From Pasteurella dagmatis (GTDB lineage Bacteria; Pseudomonadota; Gammaproteobacteria; Enterobacterales; Pasteurellaceae): 64,000 nucleotides of DNA. The DNA is taken from positions 1,719,501-1,783,500 of the forward strand of contig NZ_LT906448.1 of assembly GCF_900186835.1 (NCBI RefSeq), given 5' to 3'. Positions 46,589 to 53,882 of the stretch are shown here, piece by piece. Under the pieces are notes generated by a model. The model worked only from the letters and a program-made list of their open reading frames with translations, did not search any database and had not been told where the DNA came from. A program made the position numbers and the translations under genes. How positions within the stretch are numbered: position 1 is the first letter of the stretch; each line of letters opens with the position of its first letter.

Positions 46589-49015
46589 TTAGACTCTTTC
46601 AACTTGAACTAAATTAGAATGTTGTGGATTACCTTTCGCTAAAGGTGAAGGGCGTTGTGTAGTTAATACATTGACACAACCTGAATGATCAACCCCCTTG
46701 CTATCTGGTGCATACCAAGCCCCCTCACTTAAAGCAACCACACCAGGAATAATACGCGGAGTCACTTTGGCGTGAATTTGTACTTCGCCACGATCATTGA
46801 ATATGCGAATCATATCGCCATTTTGAATGCCACGAGTATGTGCATCAATTGGATTAATCCAAACCTCCTGTGGATTCGCTGCTTTGATAACATCCACATT
46901 GCCATAAGTAGAATGGGTACGAGCTTTGTAATGGAATCCTGTCATTTGTAACGGATATTTCTCCATTAATTTATCACCATAATGCTCAAAGCTATCAGCG
47001 TGAATTGGGAGTGGATCAATCACTTCATCTTTTTCCAATTTCCACGTTTTCGCAATTTCAGCCAAACGGGAGGAATAAATCTCAATTTTGCCGGAAGGCG
47101 TAGGTAATGGATTGTTCTCTGGATTTTCTCGGAAAGATTTATACGCGACATAGAAACCGTTCGGGTCCACTTTCTTGAAGATGCCTTGTTGTCTAAACTC
47201 TTCAAATGTTGGCAATTCAGGTAGTTTCTCACGCGATAGCTGATAAATATGGCGTAACCATTCTTCTTGAGTGCGCCCTTCAGTAAATTGCTCTTTAATA
47301 CCCATTTTTTCAGAAAGTGCGGTCAACATGTCGTAAATATTGCGACATTCAAACGCTGGCGGAATGACTTGATCAGCAAAAATCACATAGTTCATATTGG
47401 CAACAAAAGCATCCATACAAAAATCCATTTGCTCTGATGCTGTACAATCTGGCAATAAAATATCACTGTATTTCGCTGTTGAAGTCATATGGTTATCAAT
47501 GGTGATAATTAACTCGCATTGATCTTCATTCTGTAAAATTTTATGTGTACGGTTAATATCAGAATGTTGGTTAATCAAACAGTTACTTGCATAGTTCCAA
47601 ATCACTTTGATTGGTGCAGTAAGTTTATCCACTCCCCTAATCCCGTCTGTTAATGCTGTCATTTCATGTGCACGGAAAATGGCATCCGTCCATAAGAACA
47701 TCGGAATACTGGCTTTCACTGGGTTTGTCAGTGTTGGCATACGCACAAACGGGACTTTATAAGTACTTTCTCTTGCCCCGGTGTTGCCACCACTAATCCC
47801 CACGTTACCTGTCAAAATAGGTAACATGGCAATCGCACGAGAAATCAACTCCCCATTACTACGACGCTGTGGTCCCCAACCTTGTGAAATATATGCTGGT
47901 TTAGCCCCAGCAATTTCACGCGCTAATTTAATAATTCTGGCTTCTGGAATTCCTGTAATTTGCGCTGCCCATTCTGGCGTTTTTGCAATACCGTCATCGC
48001 CTTGACCTAAAATATAAGCTTTATAATGTCCATTTTTTGGTGCATCGGCTGGCAAAGTTTTTTCATCATAACCAATACAATATTTATCTAAGAATGGCTG
48101 ATCGACTAAGCTCTCCGTGATCATCACATATGCCAATGCGGACACTAATGCTGCATCCGTGCCTGGTCGAATTGGTATCCATTCATCTTCACGACCCGCA
48201 GCAGTATCTGTGTAGCGGGGATCAATGACAATCATTTTGGCATTAGATTTTTGACGAGCTTGTTCAATACAATAAGTTAAACCACCACCACTCATACGTG
48301 TTTCCGCAGGGTTATTACCAAATAACACTATCAGTTTTGTGTTTTCAATATCAGCAAGCCCATTACCAAGAGCCCAACCACCACCATAGGTATAATCTAA
48401 TCCCACAGCAATTTGTGCAGTACTATAATCGCCATAATGGTTCAAGTAACCACCTAGGCAATTCATAAAACGAGCAATCATTGTTGAACCTGGAGGCCAA
48501 GATTTTGTCATTGTGCCACCAAGTGTACCCGTACCGTAATTGAGATAGATTGATTCATTACCGTACTTCTCAATATTTTTGCGTAGAGATGCAGCAATTT
48601 CGTTTAACGCTTCATCCCAAGTAATGCGTTTAAATTTACCTTCACCACGTTTACCCACGCGTTTCATTGGGTATTTCAAACGATCTGGATTGTAAACACG
48701 ACGACGCATTGAACGACCACGCAAACAAGCACGTACTTGATGATCAAAGTTATAAGTTTCTGTTCCTGTATTGTCAGTTTCTACATAGATAATTTTGTTA
48801 TCTTTGACGTGCATACGCAGTGGGCAACGGCTGCCACAGTTTACAGTACAGGCACTCCACACCACTTTTTCTTCTGAAGAATTGACCGCACTTTTTTCCA
48901 CAGCAACCGCTTTGAATGGTAAAGAAATATTGGCTGCAGCGACTGCTGCACCAATAGAGGTTTTTTGAAGCAAAGATCTTCTCGTCAATACTGGATTGAC
49001 AATTGATTTATCCAT
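46589..49015 (-). CDS. dmsA: Anaerobic DMSO reductase catalytic subunit A (Tat-exported molybdoenzyme)
   Basis: About 808 residues. The ATG at 49015 is chosen because GGGGGAGG precedes it by the right distance. A twin-arginine signal (TRRSLLQKTS) directs Tat export of the folded protein. The cysteine group CTVNCGSRCP...RACLRGRS binds an FS0-type cluster, and molybdopterin-guanine dinucleotide domains follow (YGTGTLGG, VLFGNNPAETRMSGGG, IDPRYTDTA, SQGWGPQRRSNGE). It reduces DMSO and related S/N-oxides in anaerobic respiration. An FNR-like site lies upstream. No TorD/DmsD chaperone gene is in the cluster. Confidence 0.96.
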   Translation of the reverse strand: MDKSIVNPVLTRRSLLQKTSIGAAVAAANISLPFKAVAVEKSAVNSSEEKVVWSACTVNCGSRCPLRMHVKDNKIIYVETDNTGTETYNFDHQVRACLRGRSMRRRVYNPDRLKYPMKRVGKRGEGKFKRITWDEALNEIAASLRKNIEKYGNESIYLNYGTGTLGGTMTKSWPPGSTMIARFMNCLGGYLNHYGDYSTAQIAVGLDYTYGGGWALGNGLADIENTKLIVLFGNNPAETRMSGGGLTYCIEQARQKSNAKMIVIDPRYTDTAAGREDEWIPIRPGTDAALVSALAYVMITESLVDQPFLDKYCIGYDEKTLPADAPKNGHYKAYILGQGDDGIAKTPEWAAQITGIPEARIIKLAREIAGAKPAYISQGWGPQRRSNGELISRAIAMLPILTGNVGISGGNTGARESTYKVPFVRMPTLTNPVKASIPMFLWTDAIFRAHEMTALTDGIRGVDKLTAPIKVIWNYASNCLINQHSDINRTHKILQNEDQCELIITIDNHMTSTAKYSDILLPDCTASEQMDFCMDAFVANMNYVIFADQVIPPAFECRNIYDMLTALSEKMGIKEQFTEGRTQEEWLRHIYQLSREKLPELPTFEEFRQQGIFKKVDPNGFYVAYKSFRENPENNPLPTPSGKIEIYSSRLAEIAKTWKLEKDEVIDPLPIHADSFEHYGDKLMEKYPLQMTGFHYKARTHSTYGNVDVIKAANPQEVWINPIDAHTRGIQNGDMIRIFNDRGEVQIHAKVTPRIIPGVVALSEGAWYAPDSKGVDHSGCVNVLTTQRPSPLAKGNPQHSNLVQVERV

Positions 49016-49144
49016 AACGCCTCCCCCAGTAGTTATGTCATATAAATAGAAGTAAAATATTTTTCTATTTAACAACTAAAAAAAGATAACCATTATGAGG
49101 TAGATCAAACTTACTTCCCTGAAAGCAATAAAAATAAAATAAAT

Positions 49145-49158
49145 ATGATATAAATCAA
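49145..49158. promoter_or_regulatory. Candidate FNR box upstream of dmsA
   Basis: ATGAT-ATAA-ATCAA differs from TTGAT-N4-ATCAA by one base. It lies 130 bp before the dmsA start, a plausible place for an activator of an anaerobic promoter. It is inferred from the match and gene function. Confidence 0.55.
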
Positions 49159-49224
49159 TATGTTATTATAAATGATAATAGTTTGTATTATAAGTTTTTT
49201 AACCAGTCACTCATTTTTCATAAA

Positions 49225-49253
49225 AAATACCCCATTTTTAATGGGGTATTTGA
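49225..49253 (-). terminator. Terminator after the PTS gene
   Basis: AAATACCCCAT / ATGGGGTATTT hairpin just downstream of the PTS gene on its strand, and upstream of the dmsA promoter region. It should insulate dmsA from PTS read-through. Confidence 0.85.
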
Positions 49254-49272
49254 TAATTCTAGAAATAATAAT

Positions 49273-50766
49273 TTAATCTTCTTTTCCTAGGATTTGATTC
49301 ACTTCACTTTTATAAAGTACTGCTTTCGCACCAAAAATAGCTTGAATACCTCCACCTACATCTAGAACATCTACTGCACCCAATGCTTTTAAACGTGCTT
49401 TGTTAACCACTTTCACATCTTTCACATTCACTCTCAAACGAGTAATACAAGCATCAACGTGCTCGATGTTTTTCGCACTACCTAATGCTTCAATGATGTG
49501 ATGAGCATTTTCAGTTAACGAAGTATTCGTTGACTCAGTCACTTCCTCTTGTTCTTCAGCTCTACCTGGGGTCATCACATTAAATTTGGTAATTAAGAAT
49601 CGGAAGGCAAAATAGTACAACATAGCCCAAAACACCCCAACAATCACAACTCGAATCCAGTTAGTATTTTCATTACCTTGCAAAATACCAAATAATAAGA
49701 AATCGATGAAGCCACCTGAGAAAGTGTTTCCGATAGACACATTCAAAATATCAGCAATATAGAAAGATACACCATCTAAAAATGCGTGGAACACATAAAG
49801 CCAAGGTGCAACGAACAAGAACATAAACTCAATTGGTTCTGTAATGCCGGTAATAAATGAAGTTAGTGCAGCACCTAAAAATAGACCGCCTACCAAGCCA
49901 CGGCGTACTTTTGGTGCACAGTGATACATTGCTAAACACGCAGCAGGTAAGCCAAACATCATTGTGTCAAAACGACCCGCAAAGAAGCGAGTTCCTTCAG
50001 TAAATAGGCCTTGGTGATTTGGATCGGCTAATTGTGCAAAAAAGATTTTTTGCGCACCAACAATAGTTTCACCATTAACGAGCTCCGTTCCACCAAGTTC
50101 TGTGTACCAGAAAAGCGGATAAATCATGTGATGTAAGCCCACTGCACCACTTAAACGCATCAAGAAACCATAGAAAAATGTGCCAATAGCACCCATTGAA
50201 GCAATGCCTTCACCCGCGGAAACTAACCAACCTTGGAATGTTGGCCAAATTAGGAAGAATACTGCACCGACAAAAATCGCCACAAATGCGGTGACAATCG
50301 GTACAAAACGAGAGCCTCCAAAAAAACCTAAAATTTGCGGTAGTTGAATATTATGATAACGATTATGTAATTTAACCGTTAATAGCCCCATCACTAATGA
50401 ACCAATCACACCAGTATCAATACCTTTCACTTCAGGTGAAAAAATGGAAATTAATGCACTAATAGTGCCTGTCATAATTAAATAACCGACAACCGCCGCA
50501 AGTGCAGCGACACCTTTATCACGTTTAGCTAAACCAATCCCTAAACCAATACAAAGTAATAAAGCTAAATTAGCAAACACAACGCTCCCAGCAGCAGACA
50601 TAATTTGGAAAATGCCTTGTAATACAGGTGTATCCAAAACTGGATATGCTTGAACAGTCGCTTTATTTGACAATGCACCACCAATACCTAGCAACAAACC
50701 CGCTGCAGGCAAAATAGCGATTGGCAACATAAAAGCTTTACCAATTTGTTGAAGTTGTTTAAACAT
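49273..50766 (-). CDS. ptsG: PTS glucose-type EIICB permease
   Basis: 497 residues, IIC then IIB. The IIC part has GKAFMLPIAILPAAGLLLGIG, RFVPIVTAFVAIFVGAVFFLIWP, GLHHMIYPLFWY and the ITEPIEFMFLFVAP motif with the conserved Glu. The C-terminal IIB domain has the phosphocysteine in VDACITRLRV (near residue 439). There is no IIA domain, so a separate EIIA (Crr) would donate phosphate. It is closer to the glucose than the N-acetylglucosamine branch, but GlcNAc or a related hexose cannot be excluded. The ATG at 50766 follows AGGAG; an ORF start at 50784 adds six residues before that site. A CRP-like site lies upstream. Confidence 0.85.
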   Translation of the reverse strand: MFKQLQQIGKAFMLPIAILPAAGLLLGIGGALSNKATVQAYPVLDTPVLQGIFQIMSAAGSVVFANLALLLCIGLGIGLAKRDKGVAALAAVVGYLIMTGTISALISIFSPEVKGIDTGVIGSLVMGLLTVKLHNRYHNIQLPQILGFFGGSRFVPIVTAFVAIFVGAVFFLIWPTFQGWLVSAGEGIASMGAIGTFFYGFLMRLSGAVGLHHMIYPLFWYTELGGTELVNGETIVGAQKIFFAQLADPNHQGLFTEGTRFFAGRFDTMMFGLPAACLAMYHCAPKVRRGLVGGLFLGAALTSFITGITEPIEFMFLFVAPWLYVFHAFLDGVSFYIADILNVSIGNTFSGGFIDFLLFGILQGNENTNWIRVVIVGVFWAMLYYFAFRFLITKFNVMTPGRAEEQEEVTESTNTSLTENAHHIIEALGSAKNIEHVDACITRLRVNVKDVKVVNKARLKALGAVDVLDVGGGIQAIFGAKAVLYKSEVNQILGKED

Positions 50767-50826
50767 ACAGTTCTCCTCTTTCATACGAATGTCTAATTGA
50801 GTTTACGGATTTTAATAAGAAAGTGC

Positions 50827-50842
50827 AGTGAGACGAGTCACA
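50827..50842. promoter_or_regulatory. Candidate CRP site upstream of the PTS gene
   Basis: On the gene's strand it reads TGTGA-CTCGTC-TCACT, matching TGTGA-N6-TCACA except for the last base. It is about 60-75 bp before the start codon, consistent with catabolite control of a sugar permease. Confidence 0.5.
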
Positions 50843-50975
50843 GATTTGTGATTTAGTGATTTGATTTATCAGAAAAATACAAGAAAATAAACATTCAGTA
50901 GACTAAACGCTCTTATGATTTTGTAAGGAAATTTTGCAAAATTTGAAGTAAAATAACCGCACTTTTAACTAAATT

Positions 50976-51851
50976 ATGAGAATTATGCCAATTTCTAAAC
51001 AAAAATGGATTGCTTATGCACAGTTAATGCGATTTGATAAGCCGATTGGGACATTGCTATTACTTTGGCCTACACTTTGGGCATTATTTTTATCTGTGAA
51101 AGGTATTCCTAATTTGGCGGTGTTAACCATTTTTGTTTTAGGTGTCATTGTTATGCGTGCGGCGGGTTGCGTCATTAATGATTATGCTGATCGCCATATT
51201 GATGGTTCAGTAAAACGTACTTCTCAACGTCCTTTAGCCACTGGAGCAGCAGCCCCGAAAGAGGCCAAATGGCTATTTGCAATCCTAATTTTTTGCTCGT
51301 TTATTTTAGTACTATTTCTCAATACTTATGCCATTGCATTGTCATTTATTGCAGCCTTTTTAGCCTTTATTTATCCGTTCATGAAACGCTACACCCATTT
51401 ACCTCAACTATTTTTAGGTATGGCATTTGGTTGGTCCATTCCAATGGCTTATGGTGCATCAATCGAAGCATTACCGCTGGAATGTTGGCTCTTATTTTTA
51501 GCCAATTTAGCGTGGACAGTAGCCTACGATACTCAATATGCAATGGTCGATCGCGATGATGATTTACGCATTGGCGTCAAATCCACCGCCATTTTATTTG
51601 CCCAATATGACAATAAAATTATCTCATTATTACAAATCATCACCCTGTGTTTTTTAGGCACCATTGGCTACCTTTCACAACTGCACATCAGTTATTTTGC
51701 TGTGCTATTTATCGCCACCTTATTTTTCGTTTACCAATGCAAACTCATCAAAGACCGAGAACGAGAATCCTGCTTTAAAGCCTTTTTAAACAACAACTAC
51801 TTCGGGGCAATGGTGTTTATTGCGTTTTTGTGCGGGATATTTTTCGACTAA
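50976..51851 (+). CDS. ubiA: 4-hydroxybenzoate octaprenyltransferase
   Basis: Membrane prenyltransferase of ubiquinone synthesis, 291 residues (288 if the ATG at 50985 is used; both lie in weak ribosome-site contexts). The polyprenyl-PP motifs are visible: [23 protein letters not shown] (NDxxDxxxD, about residues 68-76) and the second [20 protein letters not shown] (DxxxD). [19 protein letters not shown] is the usual first helix. No ubiC is next to it. It ends 43 bp before the mod leader. Confidence 0.96.
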   Translation: MRIMPISKQKWIAYAQLMRFDKPIGTLLLLWPTLWALFLSVKGIPNLAVLTIFVLGVIVMRAAGCVINDYADRHIDGSVKRTSQRPLATGAAAPKEAKWLFAILIFCSFILVLFLNTYAIALSFIAAFLAFIYPFMKRYTHLPQLFLGMAFGWSIPMAYGASIEALPLECWLLFLANLAWTVAYDTQYAMVDRDDDLRIGVKSTAILFAQYDNKIISLLQIITLCFLGTIGYLSQLHISYFAVLFIATLFFVYQCKLIKDRERESCFKAFLNNNYFGAMVFIAFLCGIFFD

Positions 51852-51893
51852 ATATCATTGATGACTTGACAAATTTTAAAGGAAATCTGAACA

Positions 51894-52019
51894 ATGAATA
51901 AACGCAACGCAACGCAACGCAACGCAACGCAACGCAACGCAACGCAACGCAACGCAACGCAACGCAACGCAACGCAACGCAATAATTATTTTCTAAATGT
52001 GTTGGGAGTGCAACTATGA
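51894..52019 (+). CDS. Leader ORF carrying the pentanucleotide repeats, overlapping the mod start
   Basis: The ATG at 51894 follows AAAGGA (51878-51883). It reads Met-Asn-Lys, then five Arg-Asn-Ala-Thr-Gln units from the repeat, then a short tail, and stops at TGA 52017-52019. That stop overlaps the mod start codon as ATGA. It is 41 codons long at 16 repeats. With 14 or 17 repeats it would stop at 51994-51996, and with 15 or 18 at 51983-51985. Translation is unproven. A TTGACA at 51866 could instead place the RNA start near 51901, after this ATG. Confidence 0.5.
   Translation: MNKRNATQRNATQRNATQRNATQRNATQRNNYFLNVLGVQL
51901..51982. repeat. Pentanucleotide tract, 16 copies of AACGC
   Basis: Sixteen uninterrupted AACGC units (51901-51980) plus two bases of the next unit. 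Such tracts change length by slipped-strand mispairing and drive phase variation in Pasteurellaceae and Neisseria. No frame of the tract contains a stop codon. It lies 34 bp upstream of mod, outside its coding region. Confidence 0.98.
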
Positions 52020-53881
52020 CGCTCCCAATTCAACATTTATTTTCTGAACAAACAGAAAACCCATCCATTACCTTACTCAAACAACTCTTTCCCCAATGCT
52101 TTGATAAAAACGGGGCATTTTTGCCTGAAAAAATGGCGGAGTTGATGCCGTCCGCAGGCGTGGATGTGAGCCGTGAGGCATATTCGCTCAATTGGTTGGG
52201 GAAATCCTATGCTCGCTATTTACGAGATTGCAACCCGACCACCTTATTAAACGAAGATCAGCCACACAACAGTCAACCGCAAAACCAACACAGCCAAAAC
52301 TTGCTGATTAAAGGCGATAATTTAGAGGTGTTGAAGCACTTAAAAAATGCCTATGCCAACAAGGTTAAAATGATTTATATCGATCCGCCTTATAACACAG
52401 GCTCAGACGGCTTTGTGTATCAAGACGACCGTAAATTTACCCCTGAACAGCTTGCCAAACTTGCCAATATGCCGATTGATGAAGCCAAGCGAGTATTGGA
52501 TTTTACCGCAAAAAAATCCAATTCCCACAGTGCGTGGCTAACGTTTATGTATCCACGTTTGTATATTGCTCGTGAATTATTAAAAGAAGACGGCGTGATT
52601 TTTATTTCCATTGATGATAATGAACAAGCACAGTTGAAATTGTTGTGTGATGAAGTGTTTGGGGAGGAGAATTTTGTTGCTGGGTTTATTTGGAACAATA
52701 AATATACAGTATCAAATGATACAGATGTCTCATATCAACATGAACATATTTTTTGCTACGCGAAAGATAAGGCTAATTTTTCATTAAATTTATTAGAAAG
52801 AACCGCAAAGCAAAATAAGGATTATAAAAATAGAGATAATGACCCTAAAGGTGCTTGGAAAGCTACACCAATTCATGCAAGAAGTGGAACAGATAGCGGT
52901 ATTTACACAATTGTTTTTCCCAACGGCATTGAATGGACTGCCCCGACAGGGCGTTATCCTAGATACTCAAAAGCAAAACTACAAGAATTATATGATGAAG
53001 GAGCTTTGTATTTTAATAAAAATGGGGGAGTTGATAAAAAAACTTATTTAAGTGAAGTGCGAGATGGTATTACCTGTGGAACTGTTTGGAGTTATGAAGA
53101 TGTTGGTCATTCACACGGAAACAATGAAGAATTAGCAGATTTATTAGGAAAAGGAATTTTTAACGACCCTAAGGGTATAATGTTAATTGAAAAATTATTA
53201 AAACTATCAACCAGTGCAAATAATAAGGATATTGTTTTAGATTTTTTTGCAGGTTCAGGTACAACCGCCCATGCTGTATTTAATGCTAATAAATTTGATG
53301 GAAATCGTAAATTTATTTTAGTTCAGCTTGATGAACCCCCTAAAAAAGAAGCCTATAAAGCAGGTTACCAAACCATTTTTGACATCACCAAAGCCCGTAT
53401 TGAAAAAAGTGCGGTCAAAATTCAACAAGATTTTCCCGATTATCAAGGGGATTTAGGCTGTAAAATTTTTGAAATGGTGCCTAATTTCCGTCTTGCTCAA
53501 GAGGATGAAAATCTCAGCCCACAAATGGCATTGCCAGATAGCCTAAATGCCAATTTAAGTGAAGAACAGTATCACACCTTGCTCACCACTTGGCGTGTGT
53601 TTGATGGCAATGCTTTAACCGATTCCGTGCAAGCGGTGAAATTGGGCGATTATCTTGCCAATTTGTGTGGTCACACCCTGTATTTTATTCAAGCAGGATT
53701 TGACAGCCTTGCCATTAAAGCCTTGATTGAAAAATTGGATAAGGACAAGGCATTTTTACCTGAACGCATTGTGTTGTTTGGAGCCAATGTGGAAAGTGCC
53801 AAACAAAAAGAGCTCAAACAAGCCCTTGATAGCTACACAAACCGCAAAAAACTCAATATTGCGTTATTGGTGAGGTATTGA
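52016..53881 (+). CDS. mod: Type III restriction-modification methyltransferase (Mod)
   Basis: N6-adenine methyltransferase and specificity subunit, 621 residues, beta-class motif order. The catalytic DPPYNTGSDGF is near residue 123 and the AdoMet-binding DFFAGSGTTAHAV near residue 411; the AT-rich target-recognition region lies between (about 220-370). The start must be the ATG at 52016: the frame is closed by TAA at 51983-51985 and has no other start codon. GGGAG at 52004-52008 is a good ribosome site. It is followed by res after a 1-bp gap. Relatives in Haemophilus and Neisseria act as phasevarion switches. Confidence 0.95.
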   Translation: MTLPIQHLFSEQTENPSITLLKQLFPQCFDKNGAFLPEKMAELMPSAGVDVSREAYSLNWLGKSYARYLRDCNPTTLLNEDQPHNSQPQNQHSQNLLIKGDNLEVLKHLKNAYANKVKMIYIDPPYNTGSDGFVYQDDRKFTPEQLAKLANMPIDEAKRVLDFTAKKSNSHSAWLTFMYPRLYIARELLKEDGVIFISIDDNEQAQLKLLCDEVFGEENFVAGFIWNNKYTVSNDTDVSYQHEHIFCYAKDKANFSLNLLERTAKQNKDYKNRDNDPKGAWKATPIHARSGTDSGIYTIVFPNGIEWTAPTGRYPRYSKAKLQELYDEGALYFNKNGGVDKKTYLSEVRDGITCGTVWSYEDVGHSHGNNEELADLLGKGIFNDPKGIMLIEKLLKLSTSANNKDIVLDFFAGSGTTAHAVFNANKFDGNRKFILVQLDEPPKKEAYKAGYQTIFDITKARIEKSAVKIQQDFPDYQGDLGCKIFEMVPNFRLAQEDENLSPQMALPDSLNANLSEEQYHTLLTTWRVFDGNALTDSVQAVKLGDYLANLCGHTLYFIQAGFDSLAIKALIEKLDKDKAFLPERIVLFGANVESAKQKELKQALDSYTNRKKLNIALLVRY

Positions 53882-53882
53882 T

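Noticed and set aside
51894-53881. mod starting at ATG 51894, with repeats encoding its N-terminus
   Set aside because: At 16 repeats this ATG is in another frame. In the mod frame a TAA at 51983-51985 follows the tract, so no copy number can join them.
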